A stretch of 64,000 nucleotides of DNA from positions 115,656,090-115,720,089 of the forward strand of contig NC_068939.1 in NCBI RefSeq assembly GCF_016801865.2, given 5' to 3'. The position numbers were made by a program, and so were the translations under genes. The notes below the pieces were generated by a model that saw only the letters and a list, made by a program, of their open reading frames with translations, did not search any database and was not told the DNA's origin. The DNA is from Culex pipiens pallens. Its lineage: Eukaryota > Arthropoda > Insecta > Diptera > Culicidae. Positions 36,101-44,155 of this stretch are shown here, piece after piece. Every line of letters begins with the position of its first letter. Within the stretch, counting starts at the first letter, position 1.

Positions 36101-37005
36101 CGCTGAGGTTCCGTCCTCGAACTGGTCCTGGACGTCGAAGAAACTGCTCCCCAGCGCCTCGAGGCGCACCAGACGCTCACGGACCTCAGAGAGTGAGGGG
36201 TTTTGCGTCTTCACTCGTTCCGCGGTTTCGAGTTCGCGTTTCACTTTCGCAAAAAGAGAATTCCGTTTCGCGGTAATCGATTCCATCGGGAAATCGCACG
36301 GTTCTACTATTCGGTTCGCGAAGGACCATAAATGTTTGCGGTCGAAACGAAATTAAAGAAAAGTCGCGACGAACTCTAAAAACGTGTTTCTCTTTATTCT
36401 GCTCGTTCGAGAATGATCGCTCCTAACGGAAGTTTTTGGGGGAAGTGACGTTTACTGGGCCTTTTTCTGTGTCAGTGTGTGTGTGATGTTGTGTTGGGAA
36501 GTGGACTGTATACGCTTAAGGGGATTTAATCAAAAGTTTACACTCTGCGTGGGTTCAACCCAAACACGTAGCATGAAGTGGTGTCCATAGTGCTTATAAA
36601 AATAATGTATATCCAAATTTAACAAATGCACTAGGATCAAATCATGCCCCTTGACTTTACAAGGCCCAGGGACTAATATTTGTTTTACTCCAAATTGTAA
36701 CAAAATTTAATCTATTTTTAGTTTGGGACACTTGAGAGACGTGTAGATAAACAATCTTAAGCATTTTTGAAATTAGTTTTTTGTAAGTAGGTCGAATACC
36801 AATGCAAAAATGGCTTTGTTTACCATTGGCTCTTACGTCTTTTTGAAAACTAATCCGAGAAAAGAATGAAAGAATTTTAGAACATAAGAATTTAGAGTTG
36901 AAATTTTAGATTTAAGCAATTCAGGAATTTAAAAATTTAGAATTTAAGAATATAAGGACATTTGAGTTTGAGGATTGAAGGATATTATATTATATTATAT
37001 TATTT

Positions 37006-37057
<52 letters not shown>

Positions 37058-40000
37058 GAGAATCTCGGAGTAGAAACAAGATAGGTTGTAATTTCATTCA
37101 TGATTTTTGATTATGCAAATGGTTTAAACTAAATGCTGCTTTTTCAATGAGCCTTTTTTTTTTAGCTTTATGAGCCTTCAGTTCGTGTTTCAGGGAACAA
37201 TTTTGCCGAAGGGTCCGAAGAGATTCATCAACTCTGAAGAATTTAAACTCTCTCCAACATTAAGCATCTCTTCCTCGGACTGGTTTTTATAATTTTTTTT
37301 GGGCAGATTCATTTTTTTTTTTTAATAAAACGAAAACGATCTTCCAAATAGTACGATCGGCAATTTTTTTCGATACAATTTTTTTGAATGACATTTGGAT
37401 TGAGTCCGGACTATCCGGATTGGTAGCAGAAATTGGAATTTTATTTAAATAAGACCCAAAAATCATTATTTCTCAAATTTCGCTAAAATTTTAAACAAAC
37501 CCCATAAAAAATTCACCTCGGATAAGAATAAATAATAGAACGTATTTAGATTAATACTTATGAAAAAAAGGTCTTACATGTTTGGCGATCGACCTCCGGT
37601 ACAAACTGGCCACGGTGCTGGTGGTGAACGCTTCGTACTCCATCTGCACGCCAATGTCCTCAAAGTCCTTGTACACGAGCTCGTTCTCGGGCCGTTCCGT
37701 GTCCTTGCATGCATCGACATTCTTTTTGAGCAAATCCGCCAGCATCGTGAGGTTGGCTTCGCGCGACGAAATCGTCAACCCGTTAACCTTCACCGTCGTC
37801 TGCATCGCAAACTTTACCCTGCTGATGGAGGCGGTTTTGTGCATGTCCAGCTCTTTGGCCGCGGAAGCCTTCCGCAGGGCAAACTGCTTCTGGATGAGAA
37901 GTTCGGTTTCGCGTTTGGCTCGCTTTTCTCGCGCATCGCCGTCGTCTTCGTTGTCGTCGTCGTTGCCGGCTGCGTAGTCGTTTTCGTAGCCTTTGCGACC
38001 GCCCTCGTACAGATCTGCAAAGTTGTCATCGTAGCCGATTTTGGTTTTGAGCTTGCCCGACACCGACAGCTGTTGGAACGTTTCGATGGCTTTTTCTACC
38101 TTCTTCGGGTCGGTACACACGTCGCACATTCCGTTACAGTCCGGCGGGTCGTCGCCGAAAAAGTCCGAAAACAGCTTGTGCCGGCAGTTCGCACTCTCGC
38201 AGAAATCAACAATCTTCTCAAAGTTCTTCACAGCCAGTTTTGCTTTGTCGTGTTTGTCCTCTTTGCCATCTTTGTCCTTGCTCTTTCCGAGATCCTGCCG
38301 GAGCAGGAAATCGATGGATTTGCACTGCTCGCGGCAGTGGTAAATGCGACAGAAGGATTTCTTCCCGTCCCGGCCGGCTCGACCCGATTCCTGGTAGTAG
38401 GAAGCCACGTTCTGAGGAATGTCCCAATGGATGACGAACCGCACCGAACCCTTGTCCACGCCCATGCCGAAGCTGATCGTGGCCGATATCACCGGGTACT
38501 TGCCGTCCATCCAGTCTTCCTGCACCGCCACGCGCTCGGATTGCTTCAGGCCTGCGTGGTAGGCGGCCGCCTTCAGTCCCAGCTTCGTCAGACTGTTTGC
38601 GACCCGTTCCGTCGTTTCGCGCGTTCGGCAGTAGATGATGCCGCATGCTTTCTTGCTCTGTAAGACGAAGAATGGGTTAAATTTGAGCAAAACTTGTCCG
38701 CAACGCTTCAGCAACTCACCGGTTTAACGTCAACGTCCTCCTTCTCCAATATACTCTCGATGTAATCCCGCAAGTGGATGTAATCGTCCTGGATCGAGTT
38801 TTTGAACACCACATCGTAGTAGAGATTCTTGCGGAAGCAGGGCGTCTTGAACTTGGCCACCGGCTCCTTCAGCCGCAGATTCTTAAAAATGTCACTCACC
38901 ACCTGCTTCGAAGCGGTCGCCGTCAACGCGATCCACGGAATCGACGGGTACTCCGTCCGAAGGTATCCCAGTTTGAGGTAATCCGGCCGGAAGTCGTGAC
39001 CCCACTCGCTGACGCAGTGCGCCTCGTCCACGACGACGTACGCGACCTTTTTGTGTTTGACTAGCAGCTTCATCAGCTCCTTGAAGGTGGCCGTGTTGGC
39101 CTGCTCCGGCGTAATGTACAGAAAGCGGATGTCCGTGCGGATGCTCTTCAGGTCGTTCAGAACCCGGTCGCGGTCCTTGCTGCCCATCTTGGAGTTGATG
39201 GAGTCGGCCGGGATTTTCAGCTTGGCCAGCGTGTCCAGCTGATCTTTGATGAGGGCTAGGAGCGGCGAAAACACGATCGTCACCCGGTTGTCCTGCATGA
39301 CGCCGGGCAGCTGGAAGCAGAGCGATTTTCCGGAACCGGTCGGCATCGAGACGTACACGTCGCGGGTTCCTGTGGAAGAGTTGGAGATTCACATTTTCAA
39401 CCTTACATATGAAAGAATCGAAACTTACTCGAGATGATGGTTTGTATTGCTTCCTTCTGCAGCGGACTCTTGAAGTCGTTGTGGCCAAAGTACTGCTTTA
39501 GCTTCTCCTGCAGGATCCCGTCCGAGGTGTTCTCCTCTTTCTTCACCTTCTTATCGAAAATGCTGGCCATCTTCTTAACCGGCGGCGGCTCCTCATCGAC
39601 GGTCACCTTTATCTTGGGACTGGCGGACGGCGTGTGATCCTCGTCGTCGTCATCGTCCAGATCGGAGTAGTACTCCTGTTTGGGAAGGGCCGGACTTTTA
39701 ATATCCCGGTCGTAGCTCGCCCCCCGAGAGGTCGAATGTCGGAGCCGCTCGATCCGGTCGGTTTCGTCGAGCGCCGGACTCCGGTAGGACTCGCGCTTTA
39801 TGTCCATCATCGCCAACTCGGACAACTTCCGTTCGCGGCTTGTTTGGTACGGGCTTGCCACCGAGTCATACCCACAGGAACTGCTGCCCTCCGCTGGCAC
39901 TGGTTCGTATTTGCTTTCCCGTTTGTATTCCACCGGTTCGTCATCATCCGGCAGCTCACCCGGCTCCGGACTGCTACAGCTCAGCTTATCATACAGATCT

Positions 40001-40236
40001 TCGTCTTTCATATGCTGTGGTTCCTCTTTCACCGGCGAAGCCGCTACCTCATCCTCCTCCTTTCCTTCACCCTCTTCCGCAGCAGATTCCTTCACTTCAG
40101 CGTCTTCCAATGTTTCCTCCGATTCCTTCACCTCTTCCTTCGGACTGCCCTCGCCCGTTCCATTCACCTCCGGTTCGTCCTCCTTCCGCAACTCATCGGT
40201 TGCCTCGTCAGCAGTACTGTTAGATTCGCTCGACAT
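21069..40236 (-). CDS. RecQ5: RecQ5-type DNA helicase, complete gene of five exons
   Basis: Exons (minus strand, in order) are 40236-39429, 39369-38720, 38657-37578, 29241-27390 and 21151-21069. All are GT-AG, phases 1, 0, 0 and 1 match, and they sum to 1491 codons including stop (1490 aa). The layout is an acidic N-terminal extension (1-240), a RecQ helicase core (Walker A MPTGSGKS at 278-285, DEAH near 385, ALTATAS, SGRAGRDGK near 577), a RecQ Cys zinc region (about 597-663), a long disordered tail with an RS-like block (about 1030-1097) and a C-terminal SRI domain (about 1410-1490). SRI domains bind phosphorylated RNA polymerase II CTD, which places the protein in transcription-linked genome maintenance. 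Human RECQL5 is about 990 aa, so this form is long. Confidence 0.93.
21680..21925 (-). mobile_element. Dimeric tRNA-core-tRNA SINE
   Basis: Reading on the minus strand, a tRNA-like unit (21925-21853; GGGACC/GGTCCC acceptor, B-box GGGTTCGATCCC) is followed by a core with GTCGGACGGGGAAGTAAATG. A second tRNA-like unit follows (about 21750-21677; GTCTCGGTAGAGTCGTTGGT, B-box AGTTCGAATCCC). The first unit plus core recurs alone at 43996-44155. Confidence 0.65.
23075..24804 (-). mobile_element. 5'-truncated half-LINE, copy B, with 25-bp target duplication
   Basis: The insertion is flanked by a perfect 25-bp direct repeat at 23050-23074 and 24805-24829, a target duplication typical of LINE retrotransposition. 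The 3' end (low coordinates) is a tandem GCGAATT tail. The body is homologous to the 3' part of copy A (17118-18003) but longer. There is no reverse transcriptase. Part of the body (24440-24520) is duplicated near 23930-24050. Confidence 0.8.
24945..25320. repeat. Repeat family CCCTCTACTGCCC/ACAACCCAACCCC, inverted copy 2
   Basis: It contains CTCTACAACCCAACCCCGC and then TTAACCCTCTACTGCCC. A T-rich body follows, the reverse complement of the 18215-18640 copy (TTTTGTTCTACGAAAAAC, GGTATTATTTGGCCTACTC). Non-coding. Confidence 0.6.
25670..26270. repeat. Foldback-type repeat related to the centre of 13864-15758
   Basis: GTCTTCGGCAAAGTTGTAG, TCCGACTGAAACTTT and its inverse AAAGTTTCAGTCGG bracket the unit. 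Related motifs (GTCTTCGGCAAGGTTGTAG) occur at about 14435. No functional ORF. Confidence 0.5.
27390..29241 (-). CDS. RecQ5: RecQ5 exon 4: disordered tail with RS-like block and most of the SRI domain
   Basis: It follows the acceptor CCCCCAG and starts ISAIKAATSSGMLYPDLKHH. Successive segments are Arg/Gly-rich, an acidic patch, an RS/RD/RE-rich block (roughly 28490-28700), a Tyr/Pro-rich segment and an Ala/Ser low-complexity segment. It ends with KKNLADVVIRFLMPYY and FKGLARAISHKFYDVEVV, the first helices of an SRI domain. The donor GTAG|GTGAGT leaves phase 1. Confidence 0.9.
30679..30912 (-). repeat. BEL 3' LTR
   Basis: A 234-bp LTR, identical to the one at 36333-36566. In the minus orientation it follows the polypurine tract and is bordered by target-duplication CGTAG at 30674-30678. 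Confidence 0.93.
30938..36286 (-). CDS. BEL/Pao Gag-Pol polyprotein, 1782 aa, intact
   Basis: Single uninterrupted frame. In order: a coiled, charged Gag with DUF1759-like region (about 150-330; PKYAGVRKEWLSFKDLF); Cys/His knuckles (about 370-430; CFNCLRTSHTAKTC); an aspartic protease with IDSCSGASL near 515; reverse transcriptase with YVDD near 927; an RNase H region (FSDASESAYSAVVY); the integrase H2C2 zinc region (CVRCC); and the integrase core with WSDNGTNF near 1552 and PHMGGLWEAAVKS. It ends with the DUF5641-like tail typical of BEL. There is no env-like ORF. Everything needed for retrotransposition appears present. Confidence 0.95.
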   Translation of the reverse strand: MESITAKRNSLFAKVKRELETAERVKTQNPSLSEVRERLVRLEALGSSFFDVQDQFEDGTSATTLENLVSVFDYRKEFEDRYYAAKAIYAALDEGSGASDRSFAEPANNLKTAVAALLETQRALMSNQAAHAAQLNQIQQGNPPPAGQPAQAQPDSFINVRLPPINIPKYAGVRKEWLSFKDLFVSTIHSKESLRPSQKLQYLKSLLEGDAASQISSFGISDDNYPLAWDKLLRKYDQKKYTVFALVKEFLDQPVVSDATAGNLQKLVTTSDEVVRQLDVLGEQYQSRDPWLIQLLLEKIDEETQALWAQKLVTLENPSLTDFLKFLEDRCDAIETCSSFTRKCTLSGAGAKKEIRKQPAKPAEKKVQSYVATPQPCPKCSKEHLLFLCEAFKASSVADRRELVRKSRLCFNCLRTSHTAKTCFSKHTCKTDGCNQRHHTLLCQHGGRQAATAGLLGQQIAAMPVQQPAMEAQPTVPSFKAEVTSDPAVKITVLPTALVKLRGKNGVFHTARAMIDSCSGASLVREACMTRLGISRSNARFPVTGVAGTQAGTTRGMALLEIAPRFSDEVVMKTQAYVLEVLAPPTPCQSFKPKQLELLRGLQLADPEYYKAGPVDVILGAELFLPILQAGQVTDEDGLPVAQKSSLGWLVAGKFGGETMLQTNLVSFTVQLDVNIDQTLRKFWETEEVPAAKVLTADEKRAVDIFNTTTRRNDEGRFVVRLPFDDSKPALGDSPGAALRRLHAMERKFLSNPPFKQAYRNFMSEYQQLGHMELIPQSEVDKHPSECFYLPHHAVQKEDSSTTKLRVVFDGSCRTSSGVSLNDRLLIGPNNNEDLYDVYCRFRTYPVVFVSDIEKMYRQVRVDKQDTDFQRIVWRDDPDQPVQHYRLTTVTYGTSSAAYLATESLRQAARDNAEKHPVAADRILKGFYVDDLMSGADTVEEAQELAGQITTILGEAGFVLRKWSSNAPELLENIADSRQGPVPVEFTNVTASVKALGIHWSPTSDWFEFKVNLDINSPNTKRQLLSDASRLFDPFGWLAPVIVKIKIIFQLLWLYDLLWDDPLPPLPEADWNTIKQTLHLLERIRVPRRIPAFNGKLQLLGFSDASESAYSAVVYGRSADRNGKIHIVLICAKTKVAPIQQICVPKLELNGSWLLAALMKRVSLALCHLELQHFAFTDSAIVLEWLSAHPRKWKTFVANRTSAILDFLPRSMWHHVSSKDNPADCASRGISPLELLNHPLWWDSPYWAHSEQSFLEHCAAPAPKAPPLEERQIRTFCLEICSPRSNFTLERYLLDRFSSLRRCTRTLATIRRFLFNLARPKVERLTGPLTPAELKVAGLQLVRLAQHEAFAKEITCLRKSTEVSNKSKLRPLFPFIDRDGTLRVGGRLQNADIPYDMRHPPILPQQHRLTTLVIQDLHLDNLHAGPTLVISTLNQRFWVMGCQTVVRQQLQKCVRCCRMKARTAQQLMGSLPAVRTTPARAFVHVGVDYAGPILVKSGNPRKPHVTKGYIAVFVCLCTKAVHLEVAGDLSTKAFFGALKRFIARRGLCTEIWSDNGTNFVGADRQMQEFFETDEFKQQAAHFAANIGIKWTFIPPSAPHMGGLWEAAVKSAKTHLRKVLGNESATYEELYTILTQIEACLNSRPLCAISNSPDSCEALTPGHFIIQQPMNLLPEPSVSDVPRNRLDNWQLVQQKVEEIWTRWRNEYVTSLQPRSKWQSEIDNLQVNRLVLVKNENTPPAQWELARVVATHPDRNGIVRTVTLRRGTTEYQRPIQKLVPLPTD
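36333..36566 (-). repeat. BEL 5' LTR
   Basis: A 234-bp LTR containing the element promoter. It is bordered by target-duplication CGTAG at 36567-36571 and followed inward (minus strand) by the primer-binding site. Confidence 0.93.
37010..37054. repeat. Poly(T) tract
   Basis: About 45 consecutive T (poly(A) on the sense strand of RecQ5), next to an ATATT microsatellite at about 36968-37003. It could be a retroposon tail or slippage product. Length in assemblies is unreliable. Confidence 0.8.
37578..38657 (-). CDS. RecQ5: RecQ5 exon 3: helicase domain 2 and zinc-binding region
   Basis: It encodes SKKACGIIYCRTRETTE, ATISFGMGVDKGSVRFVIHW (motif V), YYQESGRAGRDGK (motif VI) and the cysteines CREQC, CESANC and CNGMCDVC of the RecQ zinc module. 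It then continues into a basic, charged region ending IAKH at CAT|GTAAGA. RecQ5 proteins lack the winged-helix RQC and HRDC domains; I see neither here. Confidence 0.95.
38720..39369 (-). CDS. RecQ5: RecQ5 exon 2: helicase domain 1
   Basis: It starts RTRDVYVSMPTGSGKSLCFQ (motif I), then SPLLALIKDQ, VVDEAHCVSEWGHDFRPDY (motif II and aromatic-rich loop) and ALTATAS (motif III). These are the signature motifs of RecQ ATPases. It ends KPV-codon phase 0 at CCG|GTGAGT. Confidence 0.95.
39429..40236 (-). CDS. RecQ5: RecQ5 exon 1: acidic N-terminal extension and start of helicase
   Basis: The start ATG at 40236 (MSSESNSTADEATDEL) follows GGGAAA. The frame is open upstream, but the added residues are basic and look non-coding. 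Residues 1-240 are rich in Glu/Asp/Ser. The helicase begins near 245 with LKQYFGHNDFKSPLQKEAIQTI. It ends TCG A|GTAAGT in phase 1. Confidence 0.85.
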
Positions 40237-40538
40237 TTTCCCACGAAACGGATTTTTTGTTTGCCGGACCGCGGAGCAGCTTCTTTTTCGCAACCCTCTT
40301 CTTTGCGGCGACCCCGGGAAGAACAGCAAGTTTACCACACTTTTCAGCGCACAAAACCACCGGAACCATTAAAACTCGAGCCGGTCCGGTTGCACCTGGT
40401 GTCCGGAGACCCGTAAAAGGCGGAAATGCGACCGGAACTTGACCGGAACACTCGGAATTTCGCGACCCGCAAAACGAAAATCGTCGTCTCTCGTCAAAAA
40501 CTGGCAAACTTTTGCTTTTTCTCTCGCACACGCACTTG

Positions 40539-42766
40539 CAGTGTTGCCACATGCTCATCTGTATCAGAGGGTCCAAAAATCTGTCTTATCTGCACCAAGC
40601 ATGGCGAATATCTGTACCATTATCTGTACGGTATATTTTTTGTAAAAAACTTTTTTTTAACATGCATTTTGAACAATCTTATGACAATACTAAATGCTGA
40701 TATGCAGCTCGGAAGGAACGCAAAACTCCATATAAAAAAAACGCCCAAGAAACGGTCAAGGAAAGACGTTTCTTCGCGTTTCTTTTGTAATCGATATTAT
40801 AATATTGAAAATTCCAAAGTGCCTTATGATGCCGAATCTCAAAAAGCAGAATCTTGAAATTAAAAGGAAGGATTTTGTATTTTGCTTGAAAAGAAGTAAA
40901 CCAAAGAGAAAATCCATAAACGCACAAATTCAAAAATACAAATATTAAAAACAACATTTCAAAATTGAGAAATAAAAAATTCTGCGATTAAAAAAATTAA
41001 AAGAAACATGTATACAAAACAAAATTTAAAAATAACAAATTCAAAGCTTAAAAATTCTAATAATTAAAAATTAATAAAATAAAAAATATATAATTTAATA
41101 ATTCCAAAATTCAAAATCCTTCAGATTAAAAATTTAAAAAATATCAAAGAATTTAGGAATTTAAGAATTACAGAATTAAAGATTAAAAAATTTAAAAAAT
41201 TAAGAATTAAAGAATTAAAGAATTGAAGAATTAAAGAATTAAAGAATTAAAGAATTAAAGAATTAAAGAATTAAAGAATTGAAGAATTAAAGAATTAAAG
41301 AATTTAAGAATTTAAGAATTTAAGAATTTAAGAATTTAAGAATTTAAGAATTTAAGAATTTAAGAATTTAAGAATTTAAGAATTTAAGAATTTAAGAATT
41401 TAAGAATTTAAGAATTTAAGAATTTAAGAATTTAAGAATTTAAGAATTTAAGAATTTAAGAATTTAAGAATTTAAGAATTTAAGAATTTAAGAATTTAAG
41501 AATTTAAGAATTTAAGAATTTAAGAATTTAAGAATTTAAGAATTTAAGAATTTAAGAATTTAAGAATTTAAGAATTTAAGAATTTAAGAATTTAAGAATT
41601 TAAGAATTTAAGAATTTAAGAATTTAAGAATTTAAGAATTTAAGAATTTAAGAATTTAAGAATTTAAGAATTTAAGAATTTAAGAATTTAAGAATTTAAG
41701 AATTTAAGAATTTAAGAATTTAAGAATTTAAGAATTCATGTTAGACTGTTATCCATATCCATAATATTCAGACTGCAATCCCGATCGACCCAGTTGAAGG
41801 TACAAAACATAGTTTATCGAAAACTTTCAATAAAATTTACTTTAGCCAGATTTTATTTATTAAATGGTTTAATGTGACATAATGACGTTACCTTTCAAGA
41901 AACAAATAATAATGTTTTGAATAACGAGGATTACATTTGTCAATATTCAGGCAACTACAAGGCGGTTGTAAATATTTTTCAAATTTAGTGCATATAAAGT
42001 ATGGAATACTTGAAAGATAATATTTATTATCAAACTTTTTTTTTGCAACAAATGCGTTAAATGCAATAAGCAAGATTATGGATATGAAAAAAATCATGTT
42101 TTTCATATTATTTAAAAATATATTCAAATTAATAAATAAATACAATAAACTTTATGCCTCATTATTTTCAGTTGGATTCACCACAACTTTTATTTTGAAG
42201 TATTTAAGATTTTATTTTACCTGTGTTCTCCTTCATTTCAAAATCATTTTTGAGAAGAATGGGAAATGCTGGAAATTATGTTATAACCTTGGTTATAACT
42301 ATATTAGAACGAAATGCATTATGTTTATTAGGTGCTTGTCGGTACTGAAACCTGGTTAGCAATGAGTCGGCTTTTGTAAATACAGTTCTCTTAAACCTAA
42401 GAGTAACTACAGAGGATCTTGTGTGTAAATGTTAGTGGAAGGGTTAGTATTGAGAGAGATTGCTAGTTCAATATATTCTAGCATAACTGGATCTAAGATT
42501 GTTAAAAAATATAAGCATGATCCAATTCTAAATATTTCAAAAGTTAAACTAGATTTAATCAATGAAAAGTTCTTAAATATTGAGATAATTGCAATAACTT
42601 AACTATTCAATAATATCATTTTGAGTAAGAATCTGTTTTATCTGAAAATCTGTACAAATCTGTACGGTGACCCAAATATCTGTCATCTGTACGTACAGAT
42701 TCTGTATTCAGATCTTTGCTGAAAATCTGTACCATGACAGACAAATCTGTACATGTGGCAACGCTG
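40539..42766. mobile_element. hAT-like non-autonomous element enclosing an 8-bp minisatellite
   Basis: The ends CAGTGTTGCCACATG and CATGTGGCAACGCTG are inverse with one mismatch. The perfect 8-bp direct repeat CGCACTTG flanks it at 40531-40538 and 42767-42774. Sub-terminal sequence repeats ATCTGTAC motifs at both ends. The interior is AT-rich and carries the GAATTAAA/GAATTTAA array (41196-41736). It inserted 303 bp upstream of the RecQ5 ATG. No transposase. Confidence 0.85.
41196..41736. repeat. 8-bp minisatellite: GAATTAAA then GAATTTAA
   Basis: About 13 units of mostly GAATTAAA (with GAATTGAA variants) lead into roughly 55 near-perfect units of GAATTTAA, ending at GAATTCATG. Degenerate forms occur just upstream (41040-41195), which looks like the seed from which the array expanded. 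Confidence 0.95.
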
Positions 42767-43526
42767 CGCACTTGTCAAAACTGCCAAACAAAGATGGCGC
42801 GCGCTCGGGGTGCCCAGCGAGTTTGACGTGTTACGAATTGAATGGGAAATACGGGGTCGTCCAAAGGTTACGTGGCAAAAAAATCAAAAAATCTATAGAG
42901 TTTTTTTTAACGTCCTATAAACAAAGAGTATTTTCATTCTCTCTGCTATAAGATTCTATGACAATTTCCGGAATTCCATTTCCCGGAATGGACGTTTTCC
43001 GGAATGGACATTATCCGGAATGGACGTTTTCCGGAATGGACGTTATCCGGAATGGACATTATCCGGAATGGACGTTATCCGGAATGAAATTTCCCGGAAT
43101 GGACGTTTCCCGGAATGGACATTTCCCGGAAAATTAGTTTTTTTTATATTACCTGATATGAGAATGAATGGAATCTTGCCTACTCGCTTACTTGTGGTTA
43201 AGAATTATTTAGTTTGTACCCCGTTGGTTTGACCTAGTGACATTGAAGGAACTCGATATTTTGACAACAATATGAATGATAAATACATGAATGATAAAAA
43301 GAAAGTGAAGTGATAGATATAGACAAACACTAGATGTTTACTATAAAGGCAAGTATGGAGATCGGAATTAAAGGGGTCAAGAAACAGCTTTACGAACAGC
43401 AGAACAAAGGAGAGGGAGCGTTTTTTGGGGGCTTTTCTTCACCCTCTCTGGCTTGCTTACGCTGCCGTTGCTGCCCATTTGAAATTTTTCTTGACCGGTT
43501 CCTTCCGATGTGCATATTCCGCTTAA

Positions 43527-43745
43527 AGCAGAATGATTATTTTCAAAGAAGGGAAAACCTCAAGAAAATAAAAAGCTTTTCAGAAAATCAATGTGTAATG
43601 TGTCCTGTCAAGAAAATAAATAGCTTGAGTGTATTTTTAAAGAATGAAAAACCTCAAGGAAGTACACATTATACATTGATTTTCTGAAAAGCTTTTTATT
43701 TTCTAGAGGTTTTCCCTTCTTTGAAAATAATCATTCTGCTTTATA
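43527..43745. repeat. Inverted repeat inside the MULE-like element
   Basis: The left arm (about 43527-43610) carries AGAATGATTATTTTCAAAGA, AGGGAAAACCTC and AAAAGCTTTTCAGAAAATC. The right arm (about 43663-43745) carries the inverse. The GAAGGGAAA word recurs in both orientations through 44340. Confidence 0.75.
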
Positions 43746-43995
43746 ATAAAATTTGATAGAATTTAGTCACAAAAGTCAACTGTTTAACACAAGAAGGGAA
43801 ATCTCTTACACGAAATTCCATCACATCGATTAAAGATCGTGTATTTTTGAAGAAGGGAAACCCTCAATAAAATACACATTATACTTTGATCTTCTGATAC
43901 CTTTTTTTTCTTGAGATTTTCCCTTCTTTAAAAATACACGATCTTTCATCAAAGTAATGGGATTTTATGTAGGAATTTTCCCTTCTTGTGTTCTA

Positions 43996-44155
43996 GGTTA
44001 GACCGGGGCAAACATTTACTTCCCCGTCCGACGCAAGGCATGAACAGACAAATCCTGTCTCGAAAAATGCCACAACCGGGACCGTCTAGAATCGAACCCA
44101 GGCCGACTGGGTGAGCGGTAACTTCGATTACCCCTACACCACGGTTCCCGGAATC
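43996..44155 (-). mobile_element. SINE (tRNA head plus GGGGAAGTAAA core)
   Basis: The minus strand starts GGGAACCGTGGTGTAGGGGT, has B-box GGGTTCGATTC, and continues to the core GTCGGACGGGGAAGTAAATG. It corresponds to the first half of the dimeric SINE at 21680-21925. It is nested in the MULE-like element. Confidence 0.65.

Larger units (their letters stand above)
30679..36566 (-). mobile_element. Complete BEL/Pao LTR retrotransposon, 5888 bp
   Basis: The LTRs (30679-30912 and 36333-36566, 234 bp each, TGTTTG...CAAACA) appear identical by eye. The 5-bp direct repeat CGTAG flanks the element (30674-30678, 36567-36571). In minus orientation a tRNA-primer site starting TGGTCCTTCGCGAACC lies just inside the 5' LTR, and the polypurine tract AGGTGGGGAGGA abuts the 3' LTR. 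One long ORF fills the interior. It is inserted in the same transcriptional orientation as RecQ5. Confidence 0.95.
29242..37577 (-). other. RecQ5 intron 3, carrying an intact BEL element
   Basis: The 8.3-kb intron is mostly the 5.9-kb BEL insertion. The remainder is AT-rich, with a poly(T) run of about 45 bp (37010-37054), an ATATT repeat at about 36968-37003, and degenerate AAGAATTT-like words at 36870-36960. I see no additional host exon. Confidence 0.75.

Noticed and set aside
31037..36276. Long + strand frames across the BEL element (up to 319 codons)
   Set aside because: They are antisense shadows of the GC-rich Gag-Pol ORF, with no recognisable domains.
30679..36566. Endogenous retrovirus with envelope gene
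   Set aside because: Domain order and DUF1759/DUF5641-like regions are BEL/Pao, and no envelope-like ORF follows integrase.
37560..38663. 367-codon + strand frame opposite RecQ5 exon 3
   Set aside because: Antisense shadow of a conserved helicase exon. The real frame carries motifs V and VI and zinc cysteines.
39634..40416. 260-codon + strand frame opposite RecQ5 exon 1
   Set aside because: Antisense of the Glu/Ser-rich coding sequence; composition explains the openness.
41196..41736. Regularly repeated array resembling CRISPR
   Set aside because: Units are 8 bp, contiguous, with no spacers. This is an animal nuclear minisatellite.
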